Assembly (NCBI GenBank): GCA_023627715.1
Contig: JAMAHW010000003.1
Location: 1-64,000 of the forward strand
Direction of reading: 5' to 3'
Length of the DNA: 64,000 nt
DNA from: Periconia sp. R9002
Taxonomy: Eukaryota > Ascomycota > Dothideomycetes > Pleosporales > Periconiaceae
A program made the position numbers and the translations under genes. The notes beneath the pieces were generated by a model. That model saw only the letters and a program-made list of their open reading frames with translations. It made no database searches and had not been told where the DNA came from. Below, piece after piece: positions 10,769 through 22,320 of the stretch (positions are counted from its first letter, which is position 1; every line of letters begins with the position of its first letter).

Positions 10769-12043
10769 ATGGGAAAGATCGCAACAATAGAATATTTCCG
10801 AGTACCACCTCGATGGCTCTTCGTCAAAATCGCCGACGAAGACGGCAACGTAGGATGGGGTGAGGCATCTTTAGAAGGTCATACACAAGCCGTAGAAGGG
10901 TGCTTGGACTCATGGATCGAGCGATACATTGGGTTTGAAGCAGAGTTAGTTCAAATCATACCTATCCAGCAACATTGGTTTGGTGCCACTAACATGGAGA
11001 TACCAGTGAAATTGAGCACATTTGGCAGATGTGCTGGCGAACAAGTTTTTATCGTGGCGGACCCGTTTTCATGAGTGCACTAGCTGGCCTCGACATCGCC
11101 TTGTGGGATCTCAAAGCTAGAAAGCTCGGAGTTCCCATTTACCAACTTTTGGGCGGGAAAGTACGAGACAAGTTGAAGGTGTACGCTTGGATCGGTGGAG
11201 ATAGACCATCAGATGTGAAAGAGCAAGCGTATGCAAACCATCAGATCAACTTCACATCTTGACATCAACTTTTCTTACTGACTCGACTCCAGACAAGCTC
11301 GTAAGAACCAAGGCTTCACGGCCGTCAAAATGAACGCAACTGAGGATCTTGGCTGGCTGGACTCACCTGCTGCACTCGAGGACTCAGTCTCCCGCCTCAA
11401 AACAGTAAAAGATCTAGGTATGGACGCCGGAATGGATTTCCACGGACGAGTCCACAAGCCCATGGCAAAGCAACTAGCCGCTGCCCTCGAGCCCCACCGA
11501 CCGCTCTTCATAGAAGAACCACTCCTATCCGAGCACATCGGCGGCGTTAAAGACCTCTCCCACCACACGTCCATTCCCATCGCGCTGGGCGAGCGCCTCC
11601 ATAGCCGCTGGGACGTGCGACCCTTCCTCGAAGCCGGCTGCGTGGACATCCTACAAGTCGACATTGCGCACTGCGGCGGCATCTCCGAGCTCAAGCGCAT
11701 CGCTGCTATGGCGGAGACGTACGATGTTGCGCTCGCGCCGCACAGTCCGCTTGGTCCAATCGCACTCGCGGCATGCATCCAGGTCGATGCTACTGCCGCC
11801 AACTTTGCGATCCAGGAAATGAGCCTGGGAATCCACTATAATGCCGGTAGCCAAGATTTGACGAGTTATGTGAAGAATCCGGAGGTTTGGGATATTAAGG
11901 TCGGGGGGTATGTGGAGCTTATGAAGGGGCCAGGGTTGGGAATCGAGGTGGATGAGGAATGGGTCCGGAGGGAGAGCAAGAAGGCTACAGCCTGGGTGTC
12001 TCCCGGATTTATTGGACCTGGCGGGGAGATAAGGGAATGGTAA
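10769..12043 (+). CDS. D-galactonate dehydratase-like enolase-superfamily enzyme
   Basis: Three exons: 10769-10944, 11007-11228 and 11293-12043, with introns of 62 and 64 nt. They give 382 aa, close to the usual length of bacterial DgoD. The intron positions were set by restoring conserved text: FEADEIEHIWQ across intron 1 and [17 protein letters not shown] across intron 2. The metal ligands and general acid/base residues of the family are visible: DFHGRV, FIEEPLL, ALGERLH and the catalytic-His loop [11 protein letters not shown]. The reaction expected is dehydration of D-galactonate to 2-keto-3-deoxy-galactonate; other aldonates are possible. It is transcribed away from an aldolase that could take the product. 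No targeting signal is seen, so it is probably cytosolic. Confidence 0.88.
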
Positions 12044-12773
12044 GGCCTGATGAGGGCCATCAGTTTCCATAGCATTGGACCTTAGTAAAATCTGAAAAAC
12101 AGCGCAACTTGACATATACGTTAATCACCTAATCTTGTGACACGTGCATCCAGGTGCGAGACAATTTATTCCACAGACTGAAAATATCATCTGGGCATGT
12201 TTGCGCAAAGGCTTAAATGGTTTTGATCAATATTTACTACCCCATTCACTCTGCGCATGGTCAGCAAGATATACCCTGAACACCGGACCGTTATGAGCAC
12301 AACGCCACATTTCTCCACAGTCCCGCCTCGATTTTTCTGGCCATGTGTTCGAGTCTCCGACCTGACGCGTCATAGGTAGGGCTGAAACTTCGCTTGCTCC
12401 CGCTGTCAACAAGGTGAAACCTCGGTTGTGCAACGCATGAGAAATGCGTACTCGCAGCTGGTTGCAAACGAGCATAGAAATGACTACCGAGGGTACAGGT
12501 AAATATTGCAGTTTTATGCGTGTGGATTTGGTAAGAACTGCGAATGTGGATGATTATCAGCGGAATAGATGTCCAAGGAAGGAGATCGCAGCCAGCTGAG
12601 CTTTGGTTATGTCGCTAGACAGGAAAGTATTTTCGAAGTACCATCAAATTAAAATTCGTTATCAATTTCAAGACCTGCGGGGGTATTCTCAAAGATATGC
12701 AGTTATCAACTCAAAGCCGTCATCCCTGTTTCACGCTCAAAAGCCACAAAAAAGTTAAATGAATACCTATGCT
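12044..12773. other. Convergent intergenic stretch
   Basis: The 3' flanks of the dehydratase gene and of the GPI-like protein gene meet here. I see no gene or repeat. Confidence 0.5.
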
Positions 12774-13862
12774 TCAATACGTCGAAGTTACCAAAGTTGT
12801 GAAAGCAGCCATGCTCCACATGCCGATCCACCACACACTGAGACTCTTGCTCGCAGCTCCTAAAGCACCGTTCGCATTAGTTCCAGTATTGCCGTTGCCA
12901 ATAGCCCCCTGACCGTTACTGTTCCTCCCTCCTCCATTAGACGATCCGGGCCCACCAACCTGCCCGCCATCAGTTCTCTGGGTGGTCTCTATCGCAATGT
13001 CCTGATATGGCTGTCCAGGTGGATTATTCACGCTTCTGACCAGCGCGGGGAAATCCATCATTGGATTGTTGATCATATTGCAATTGATCCTACCTCCTGT
13101 AGCACTTAGAGGACCCGGAGGAGGTTTGGTGAGCAATTGGCTGGCACCCGGGAATTGACTTATGCTGTTTGTGACTGATATCGGGAGGTTGAATATGCTG
13201 TAGTGATTCGAGCCGTTGAGGCGGAAATTTTGGTGGATCGAGATATTGTAATCACCCCGCGCCGTGGTGTTAAAATCTTCTTTGCCATCGCCGACAAGAC
13301 AATCTGGCCACTCAAAGTTGATGTGTTTGACTGTTTGTCCGGACTCCTGGTTCATAATGTTGGCGAGAGGTGGGGTTGTAGTGGTTATGTTCGAGATTGT
13401 GAAGTTTTTCCTGAGGGTGATGCTTGTCAAGAACAATGTAAAATTGAACACTTGGGTTAAAGGATCGTCGATATTTCGAGGTGGAACTTGAAGTTTGCCA
13501 TCGCCCGAGACATCGAGGGCTATGTGGAGGAAATCGCCGCCCATGGGTGTAAAAGGTTGAGGCTTCACGTGTAAGTTTTGCTGACCGCAAAGTTTGAAAT
13601 AGACAATGCTTACAGCAAGTATTATGCCCAGCCCTGGTGTCAGTATCCTCCCATTCACGATATTGAATCCGTCCTTGTTCGGCCCGTTATTGTCATTATT
13701 GTTGTTCCCGTTCCCGTTTTGCCTCTCGCGGAGGCTTCGATGATTTTGCGTCGGTCGCGCATCTCCCCATCGCCCTAGCATCTGAGCTTCGGCATGGTCC
13801 ACAGCCCATTCGGAGATTATAAACAAAAATAATATTCGGATTAAGTAAGACGGTTTGATCAT
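12774..13862 (-). CDS. Secreted, probably GPI-anchored glycoprotein of unknown function
   Basis: The ATG at 13862 opens a signal peptide (MIKPSYLIRILFLFIISEW). A 51-nt intron at 13563-13613 (GTAAGC...AAG) keeps the frame either way; removing it joins ...GRILTPGLGIILA to PQPFTPMGGDFLHIALDVSG, which reads like the conserved core of an ascomycete surface-protein family, giving 345 aa. The middle has many NxS/T sequons. Residues beyond about 290 are Gly/Asn/Ser-rich, and the C-terminus ends in a hydrophobic run (SVWWIGMWSMAAFTTLVTST) after small residues, as in a GPI-attachment signal. Function is unknown; a cell-wall or plasma-membrane location is likely. The in-frame intron leaves a longer, unspliced form possible. 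Confidence 0.7.
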   Translation of the reverse strand: MIKPSYLIRILFLFIISEWAVDHAEAQMLGRWGDARPTQNHRSLRERQNGNGNNNNDNNGPNKDGFNIVNGRILTPGLGIILAVSIVYFKLCGQQNLHVKPQPFTPMGGDFLHIALDVSGDGKLQVPPRNIDDPLTQVFNFTLFLTSITLRKNFTISNITTTTPPLANIMNQESGQTVKHINFEWPDCLVGDGKEDFNTTARGDYNISIHQNFRLNGSNHYSIFNLPISVTNSISQFPGASQLLTKPPPGPLSATGGRINCNMINNPMMDFPALVRSVNNPPGQPYQDIAIETTQRTDGGQVGGPGSSNGGGRNSNGQGAIGNGNTGTNANGALGAASKSLSVWWIGMWSMAAFTTLVTSTY

Positions 13863-15565
13863 TGCACAGCAACGGAAGATCGCATTCTCTCGCACCAGCG
13901 AAGAATTCCCTAAAAATAAAGAAGATAAAAATAAAAAGCAAAGCGAGGTGGGTGCAAGGAGAACAGAGACGAACAGCAGAACACGGGAATGTCATTGTCT
14001 CAAAAGAAAGACTGCAGCTGTGGGTAAGCCGGTGGGCGCGCATGATCTGCATGAACTCATATGATATGCTGCCGGGTACCCGATGTTGCGTTCTAGGCAG
14101 GTACCTGGGTACTTTACTCGTGGCGAGTACTTATTGCATTGTGTTATGGTTGATTGACAGATCCCTGAGACTTGCAGTGTAACAGATTGCGGAAGTTTGA
14201 TATTGACCGTGTAGGTACGCTAGTACACATTAAGCCTAGATTGAGATCTACGATAGCTTCAAATCACTCACTTAGAATTGTTCGAAGTTATTAAATTCTT
14301 TGCGAAAAGTACCTTCGCAGAGTATTGTACTACTCGCGATATCGATGCAGGCAAGCTTTACAGTAAATTCCCCTTATATTTCTTGTTGACTAATATGTAG
14401 GTTCGCTAACAACTTGTAGACACATGTATTGAACTGTAAGAGCACAGAGTAATGCAATTCCACTCCATCAGAAACATCAATATGTAGAATACATACATAC
14501 CTACTTACATAAGTACATCTGGGATCTGCAACCAATCAGGTGATATGTATTTCTCGTCACTCCAACCCAAAACTCCACGTTGGCATACATGGGACACAGG
14601 AATCCACATATACTAATTCAAGTAACACTGAACTACCAAAGGGTACCTCGTGGCTATGGCTGGGACCAATGAATATCATGAACTGCTTCTTAATATGTGA
14701 CAACACTTCCATTCAGCCATCTCTCATTCGCGAGTTATTTCAAGGGCTGGAAATTCAAGGTAACGTCTCATTTTGAATTTCCAAAGCCATGCAATAGACG
14801 TTTGCTGTGGAACAACGTCGAATAAATACATATGTAGCTTCATCTGTTATGCCGGCAGTGTGCATTTACCCGCATGCAAGTGATCATGCTAAGAGTTAAC
14901 TTTCCATGTATTCCTTGCTGAGAAAATCTGCTTGCTTTTTCTTGAGCACTAGATATACATGTAGATAGGTAACACATACTTTACCACGTGCTTCACGGTT
15001 TACCTTGTGGGCCCAGATATCTCACTCGCCAGCTATCGGTGTCCACGCCGCGTGTCATTTGGTGTTTCGCGACAATAATCCTTTTCTTGGACCACAAAAC
15101 ACAGTCGCTACCGCATGAAAACAAATTGTCTTTATAAGCTCATGTGGGTTGCAATCTATTGTACAGAAAGGTTTGAGCAGCAAGAACTACCAGCGAAGCT
15201 ATCATGGAAGTGGGACAGCCCATTCGTTGCATCGGTAAGCTCTTTACACAAGAACAGGGAAAGATGTCCGAGAGCGAGTACAGAGACGTTGGTTGTACAG
15301 AATCGAACCTATCAGCCACTTTTCCACCACGTCGAGCAAACAGATCAATGACTCCTAAGCTTCACAACCAGCTGTTAAGTTGCGAGCACCAGTTGAATAT
15401 CCACTACTCCACAGCCTTCACGGGACCCTGCTTGAGCGAACAAATGTATAAATATCATCTTCACATACGGCATTCCTCACACACAATCACCACTCCACCT
15501 TACAACCCTCTGCTCTACCTACAACCCTACTCGCCTTCCTTGCAAACCAAATCGGAGAGTCGAAA
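13863..15565. other. Divergent intergenic stretch
   Basis: These 1.7 kb separate the GPI-like protein gene (-) and the J-like gene (+) and hold both promoters. Many short TAGGTAC/GTACCTA-like words recur (for example 14095-14115 and 14495-14515). The 80 bp before the J-like gene are CT-rich, as in a fungal leader. No gene is seen. Confidence 0.5.
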
Positions 15566-16195
15566 ATGCCCCCGGAAGACTACTACAAAATCCTCGACAT
15601 TCCACCCACGAGTACGACCGAGCAAATTTGCCGCGCTTACCATGGGGTCAGTCTCACTTGCTACCCCGAATTCGTGGCCGACCTCGACATCAGCATGGAC
15701 GAGAAGCGAGAGCGGATGGATCGCTTTTTAGCCGCCACAGAGGCTTTCGTTGTTTTATATGATCAGCGTAGGAGGAAGGAGTACGATCGCGAGTGGGCGT
15801 TGGGGAACCTGGTGCTTGGATGGATGGATCGACAGGAGAGGGGAGGATCGCAGGAGCGAGGAGAACAAGAGGAAGGGAAACGGAAGAATGAAAAGGGAGA
15901 AGGGCTTGCCAATACTGAGGGTGAGGAAGTTGCGCATGGGGAGATCAAAGCACCAACAGTGCCACTACCGGCGCAAACCGTGGCACGGCGGTCGCACCCT
16001 GCTCATCAGACGATGAAAGGTGGACGTCGTCGACCACTTAAACTCGTCCTGGAAGGAAACCCCAGGGCAGTGATGCTGGTGGTATTTGGGGGACTATTTG
16101 GGGGTTCATGGTTGATTTGGTACGTCCTTCTGCCCTCTGTGGGGGTCAAATGGTTGGCCGTCTTCTTTGTCCTGGTGATGGTATTTGTGCGATAA
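15566..16195 (+). CDS. J-domain-like membrane protein with degenerate HPD
   Basis: Single exon, 209 aa. The N-terminus (DYYKILDIPPTSTTEQICRA) is a clear start of a J domain, and LYDQRRRKEYDREW matches its last helix. The HPD tripeptide needed to stimulate Hsp70 ATPase is replaced: the loop reads SLTCYPEFV, so HPD has become YPE. A charged Arg/Glu-rich linker (about residues 88-125) follows. Two hydrophobic segments end the protein (about 167-187 and 192-208), implying a double-pass or hairpin anchor with the J-like domain on the cytosolic side. A role as an ordinary Hsp70 co-chaperone is unlikely without HPD. It may act as a J-like scaffold, as Pam16-type proteins do, but it is not Pam16. Confidence 0.75.
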   Translation: MPPEDYYKILDIPPTSTTEQICRAYHGVSLTCYPEFVADLDISMDEKRERMDRFLAATEAFVVLYDQRRRKEYDREWALGNLVLGWMDRQERGGSQERGEQEEGKRKNEKGEGLANTEGEEVAHGEIKAPTVPLPAQTVARRSHPAHQTMKGGRRRPLKLVLEGNPRAVMLVVFGGLFGGSWLIWYVLLPSVGVKWLAVFFVLVMVFVR

Positions 16196-16417
16196 TAGGG
16201 CGATGGCTAATGTGGGATTGATGTTGGAGAGTGGTGAAATGATTTGGGCTAATGACTCACTGGGGTTGTATAACCATGGCATTTGATATCATTAACTATT
16301 TCGCGGTTGAAAACACACCAACCGCCTCTGGCACTGCTCCAATGCAGTGGTATGTAGAATACTCCTTGTACATATCCAAATCCCGCTACTATGCTAGAAA
16401 ATTCATTATGATACTCG

Positions 16418-18830
16418 TCATCCCTCAGTTCGTAAAACACCGACATTTTCCTTAACATCAAACTCCACCCATCTAGCTCGCCCCTCTCGTCTTCCTCTCC
16501 CATCGCTTCCGTCAATCGGCCCTGGGTTCATAACGGTACACCCACAGTATTTCACCACAAACGGCGGTGCTTCGCTATCTGCCAACACAACGCTTGTCGG
16601 TAAGGGGTACAAGTTAAGCGTATGTGCAAAATCCCAGTGGAGAGGCCGCACAGAGAGTGGAAAAGGCGATAGGTGTGATTGAGAAAGCAACGTTCGAGTG
16701 ATTGCACGTGCAATGAGAGTATCTTGATCGACTTGTGGGTCTTGGGGTGGTGCTGTAGGCTTTGAAGTAGGATCATCGACATCCATGGAATCCTCTTGGG
16801 TTTCGCCAGTAGACGGAGAAGCTGGATCAGGCACATCGTCGTCGATTTCTTCCTCAGACTGGGAAAATCTGACACTAGTCCTTTGCAATCGTCCCAGAAC
16901 GTCATCTCTTAAGAGAACCATTTCGCCCTTAACTCCGAACCAGGTCAGCCTGCTGGGATTACTTGTCCACACCACTTCGCCTTCCCTGCCCTTCTTTTTT
17001 GTTCCTCCCGCACCCCAAACTTCCCTGTTTGCCGCTGCAATGATTCGCGACACGCGGTTGGTGAAGAGCTCAGGGACTTGTTTTCTCGGCAAAGGCGTTG
17101 ATGCGCCTGCTGAGAAGGCGCTAGGCCATGCGTCGTTGTCACCTGGAACGAAAACAAGGGTCGTATGTGCCAGAAGATTTTGAAACTGCTTCTCAGCAAG
17201 CATAGATGCAAGAGCATTGAAATTCTCTTTATATTCTATGCTGCCTGCGCTAGATACGCCCGCCAGACTAGCTTTGGAGTTGAAGTTGCCCATCAGAATG
17301 AGTGCCAGTGGGTAGGTAGGCTGCATTTCTGGAGGGTCAGAGTATGATTTAAGGAGTGATCGGAGAGCTGAGAATGTTGAAGGTTGGTCAAGGTGAATGT
17401 CAGACGCGATGACTAAGGTATGCGAATGCTCAGAGGTCAAAAGCTTTGACGCGATGCGGTTCATGCGCCCGCCTGTTGCGCGCTCCGAGCCTACTCCAAG
17501 GAAATCGGTCCAGCCAAATGCGGGGCCAGTCAGGCTGTTCTTGTCTGTTTCCTCGGTACCACCTAACGTGGTTGTGCGTCGCTCACATGGAGGGTGTCCC
17601 ACTGTGGAACCTATAAACTTTCCACCAATTGTTCCACCAATGCCCCCGTCACCTCCTAATGCGGAGGATGAACCTGATGTGGGATTCGCATAGTCTTCTT
17701 CGTAAATGCCTTCCACCAGGACAATCATTCCCGGAGTAAAGTATGTGCCATCTGCGGGTATCGGTTGGGCGTGCTGAATATCGAGAGCTATTGTCCCAGA
17801 AAGGTCCGATATTGACAATGCACCGGTCGGGGAGACTGTGAGCATACCGAGCAGAAGATGGGTACTTCCGCTGCGGCCTAGTAGATTTGCGATGGGTGTG
17901 ATTGTGTTCGTTTGTGAAAGGGCAATGGATCCTGTTCGATTCAATGTTGAGGAGCGCGTGGCGGAGAAGGTTGGAGTTTGGAAAGTTTCGTTACGGAGGA
18001 CGCGCTGGTGTACTATGTGGTATCTTTGCCGGAAAAGGTCGGTTTTATGTGAAGGGTTGGGGAATATGGACGGCTTTGTAGGGGACCTGCAAACGTCAGT
18101 AAGAGTAACTTTATACAAGGAAGGCTACAGACTTCTCAAAATGTCTTTGGGAGACGTTATAAACCAACTTCGGTTGCTCAAAGGCTCCCACGATTTTGAT
18201 CCACTCTCGAGGATCTTTTAGCAGGTCTTCCTCCTCATCTTTATCCTCGACACCCAATTTGGACATGCCGAAGCTGGTGTTTGTCTCTAGTCCCGGCCTT
18301 TCTTCAAAACCCGATCCATTCTGACCGCTTGGGTCCTGGCCAAAGGTGAAACTACTTTGTCTGCCAAGGCTGGAGCCAGCAACCACTCTGCCTCCGCTCA
18401 TCGAGCCCTCCAACGTTTTCAGTATTTCTTTGAGTGTTTCCCCGTCACCTTCCACAATGACCTGACCTGTGCTCTTCTTCCAACTCTTGGCTACCTCTTC
18501 CAACACCTTTTCCGCCAGCCCCTCTTCCCTCCATCCCGAACCGCAATGCTTCCCTATAAAATCGGCTAACGCTGCGAGAGCTGATGATGTGAGAGTGAGA
18601 TTGTGCTTTTTTGTGAAAGTGCGGAAGGCCAGCGGGCGAAGTGTCGCCGAGGGAAGATTGATTGGAAGTACTGTAGTCCGGACAACAGGTTTGAGAGCAG
18701 GTGGTGGGCGGATTGGAGCTGAACGGCGGGGATGAATAGGATGTCGAGGTGTGCCAAATGCGGGCGATGAAGAAGGGATTGAGTTATTTTGTACCGAGGT
18801 AGGCTTTTCCGGTCTCCTTGAAGTCGCCAT
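16418..18830 (-). CDS. DPB2: DNA polymerase epsilon subunit B
   Basis: Two exons, 18133-18830 and 16418-18086, 788 aa. The 46-nt intron (18087-18132) has an unusual GTCTGT donor, but it is the only split that joins ...SQRHFEK to SPTKPSIFPNPSHKTD in frame. The N-terminal 150 residues include the small helical domain that binds the Pol2 C-terminus (FTKKHNLTLTSSALAALADF). RQRYHIVHQRVLRNETFQ starts the OB region. The inactive calcineurin-like phosphoesterase fold follows, with VIASDIHLD, LILMGNFNSK and FVPGDNDAWP marking degenerate metal-site motifs. An acidic insert (SEEEIDDDVPDPAS) interrupts the fold. It is the essential structural subunit of the leading-strand polymerase, linked to the CMG helicase. 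It shares a promoter with the histone chaperone gene. Confidence 0.93.
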
Positions 18831-19281
18831 AATGTCGAAAAATGGTAAGGTTGCAAGTGAGGCTCGGAATGGGATGAGTGGGATGCTTAATTGATTTCGT
18901 CGCGTCGACGACGCGCTCCCGCATTTCGCATGCGCACAGACCATTCCTTATTGCAAGGGTCTTTGCTCAAGATATTCTTAAGCAGCAACACTAGAAAAAA
19001 AATTACACGACAATTATATGGAAATATTCTTAGTTTGTTAAATACTCTAAATATAATTTAAATCTCAAAGATAAACGTCCTCTAAGCATGTACGCGGAAG
19101 GTAAGTGTGGTGAGTGCGAGCTATTTGGACAATCGAGGTGTTGCGCGTGCGCACGAACCACCCCTCTGCTTCTCACCCCAGCTACAGCTTCTATCAACAA
19201 CCGCCGCGCTTTCATTGCGTCTCTTACCTACTTATCTACAACATTTCGCATACACCATCTTCACATACTATAGCCACCACG
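18831..19281. promoter_or_regulatory. Bidirectional promoter of DPB2 and the NASP-type chaperone
   Basis: These 451 bp separate two divergent start codons of genes that act at replicating chromatin. Around 18898-18917 there is a CG-rich near-palindrome centred on GTCGAC with two CGCG cores (TCGCGTC and GACGCGC), about 70-90 bp upstream of the DPB2 ATG. MBF-type factors of the G1/S programme recognise ACGCGT-like boxes, so this is a candidate cell-cycle element. It is not an exact match to the MluI box. Confidence 0.4.
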
Positions 19282-20710
19282 ATGTCAGAGCAAAGTCCGA
19301 TCGTACTTGATACCCCCGAGCCTCCAGCTGCAGCTGCAGAAGTCCAGGAGCTGCCCAAGACGAAAGAAAAGCTCGAGGAGCTCACCAAAGCCGCCTCGCT
19401 CCAATACACACTCAAAAACTTTTCTGCATCCGCCGATCACTATGCCGATGCTGTCGAGATCCAAGCCGAACTCAATGGCGAAATGGCCCCCGAGAACGCC
19501 GAGTTGCTTTTCTACTACGGTCGCGCACTATACAAAGTCGCAATCGCAAAGAGCGATGTCTTAGGTGGCAAGGTTGCGCAGGAAGAGAAGAAGAAGCCCA
19601 AGGCTCCGAAGGCTCCGAAAAAGGACGCCGCAGGAGCCTCCAACGCGGCCGAGAAGGAGACAGAAAAGGATGGGGGTATAGCGTCCAAACCGTACTTTCA
19701 GCTCACAGGCGACGAGAATTGGACTGACTCGGAGGACGAGGAGGAAGATGGCGAACAACAACAGGAGGAGGAACAGGATGACTTTGCAGATGCTTACGAG
19801 GTCTTCGAAATCGCACGCGTGTTATATTCCAAGCAGCTCGAAGCGCTAGAGGCGGCCGAAACCGCGGATAAGGGCAAAGGCAAAGCAGAACTCACGCCAA
19901 AAGCGCGTGCCATCAAGGAGAAACTAGCCGACTGCCACGGTTTCCTTGTAGAGATCTCCCTCGAGAACGAGCGCTTTCACGACGCCGTCACCGACGCCCG
20001 GTCTGCAGTCGCTCTGCAAGAGGAATTGCATCCCATTGAGCACGAGAACGTGACAGAGGCACACTACTCCTTATCTCTTGCGCTCGAGTTTGCCTCTACC
20101 TCTAAAGCCTTTGAAGACAATGGAGATAATGCGGATGCGCCAAAGGAAGACGCCCCGCCCCAGATCGATTGGGATTTACGGAAAGAAGCGAGTAAACACA
20201 CGGAGCTTGCTGTCGAAGGACTGGAGAAGCGGCTGAAGATCGAGGAGGCAGCACTGTCATCGGACACCTTAACACCAGAGCAAAAGAAGGAGAAGGAAGC
20301 CGTCATTGTAGACAAGAAGGGCCTGCTCGAGGACCTGAAGACCAGGGTAAGTCCCTCTTATCTCATGCCCACGCCGCAGTAAGACATGGCCTAACACCAC
20401 ACAGATAAACGACCTCAAATCAGACCCGACGAAGCAACCCGTCGACAGCCTCGATCCGTCCCTCTTCCAAGGCCTCATCGGAGGCCTCCTCGGCGCAGAC
20501 GCCGCAACGCAGAAAGCGAAGCTCGCTGAAGCGAAGTCGACAGCGAACGACATCTCCGGTCTCGTCAAGACGAAAAAGAAGGATCAGGTGCCGGCGCTTG
20601 TACCGGCCACGCCGTCGGCAGCAGATGATGCAGGAAGCAGCAAGAGAAAACTCGAAGCCGAGGAGGATGAAGCGAATGGGAAGAGGGCGAAAACCGAGGA
20701 AATGCAGTGA
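19282..20710 (+). CDS. NASP/Sim3/Hif1-type histone chaperone
   Basis: Two exons, 19282-20346 and 20405-20710, 456 aa. The first TPR (about residues 35-88, LQYTLKNFSASADHYADAVE) and the following ENAELLFYYGRALYKVA block define the SHNi-TPR family. A Lys/Ala-rich linker (100-130) and a strongly acidic stretch (DSEDEEEDGEQQQEEEQDD, about 149-167) interrupt the TPR array, as in NASP. The later TPR (HGFLVEISLENERFHDAVTD) and a long helix complete it. The C-terminus has a bipartite-like nuclear signal (KRKLEAEEDEANGKRAK). It would bind H3-H4, or the CENP-A form as Sim3 does, and deliver it to chromatin. Divergent transcription from DPB2 suggests S-phase co-expression. Confidence 0.92.
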
Positions 20711-22320
20711 TGTTGTCGCCGAGGAGAAGGGGAAAAAAAAGCTATTCTATTTCTTTACCTTGTTTTAATGTATGGGTTTTCGAGTACGAACATGAACGGC
20801 GGCTGGCAATCTTGTACTTTTCATTTTTTTTGGGGTCTTTTTTTTGTTTCACGATACCTCCACGTGAGGATTGATGCGGTCTGAGCTGCTTGCTTGCTTG
20901 CTTACCAGCTGCGGGTCCGGTTCCCCAACCTTGTGCACGCCATGACGTTACTTCACCTCGACGTACCATAAGTAGTTCACAGCTATCCAACTACTGATAA
21001 CTATGTAAAAACAAACGGTTCCACGCCCCATCCCAAACATAAACAACCCTTCTTCTTTCTCTCCCCTCCCCCGCGACCCTCGTCACCCTCGCAAATGCCG
21101 TCATTTATCGGCGCGGCGCGGCGCGGCTCAAAATTTAGCCGCCCAAGACCATCATTCTAGCCCCCACCACAATCAGCCTAGCTTCGCACCCTTGGAAAAA
21201 AAAATCCCGCAAACTACCTACTTTTTCTTTTTAAGCTTAAATACCACAGTGATCTACACTTTCCTGTTTTGGTAGGTTTGCGGGTTATGCTTAAGCTTGA
21301 GCTTATATTTATGTTTACAAGATTTTTTAAAGGGGAGTTTGGGGGAGGGGATGCTGATGGATGGTGGTGACGTACATGTGTAGGGTTTTGGCTTGGGGTT
21401 TTTTTTTGTTAGGTGAGGATGAGGTGGGGTGGGTGTGGGAGGGGATGGTTGTGTGTGTGTCTCTCTCGGATAGGAGGATGGTTATGGGGGCATTTGTAAA
21501 GATTCCTTCGATGACACGAATTTCTTAGGTGTAGAGTTCGAATGGACCGTTTTATCATTCTACGCTTTTGTTTTCTTTATTAGAATAAAAAAAGACTTCC
21601 TAATACCTGTATTTATCGCACCCCAAAAAACACCATTCCGCATCTTCACCTACTACATACGCTATCTCCTTCCTCATCAACAACAACCAATATAATAAAA
21701 GCTCGCGCACGACTTGAAACACACTACACAACACATTCCAAACCTTCGAATTTGCGTGACATATATGTATATTGTACGTCGCAATGAATCAACATAAAGC
21801 TCGGTAGCTTCACACACGTAACCAACGTATCTACAACCGGTGCTTGTGATATCTGAATGGGTGGTGCGATGTACAGGGCTCTTCCGTTATTTTCCAAGTG
21901 AGGAATTGTGTGAGAAGTGATGCGGGTTTAGGATTGGAAGGTGTGAGGAGAGGGTATTCGGGATATGGATTGGTGGGATTTTGAGATGGCTGGTAGAGTT
22001 TTTGAAGGATACATAGGTATGGTTAGTAATTGCTAAGGGGGTGGTCGTGTGTTTTGTTGTTGTTAACGATGTTTCGTGAATTGCTCCAGAAAAGGCGGGA
22101 CGAGCATTCATTAGATTAGTGATGGTCGTAGAATGTCAGTACGTCTTTGATAAAAATGTGAACTATGGTGGGGTGGTATGCAGTTGTTTTGAACGTTTGA
22201 ATGAGAGGTTATCTTCATCCATCTAAGTCTGGGGAGGTTCTAGCCAACACACATCTACTACATTGACATGACGGAATCTGGATCCCACAAGGAGTACTTC
22301 TCACAAATAGTCCAAGTACT
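20711..22320. other. Convergent intergenic stretch with homopolymer runs
   Basis: These 1.6 kb lie between the 3' ends of the chaperone gene and the hexokinase gene. They contain T and A runs, a GCTTGCTTGCTTGCTT repeat near 20888-20903, a CG-rich word cluster (GGCGCGGCGCGGCGCGG, about 21110-21126) and TG/GGTGT-rich DNA around 21400-21450. I see no ORF or RNA gene. Confidence 0.5.
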
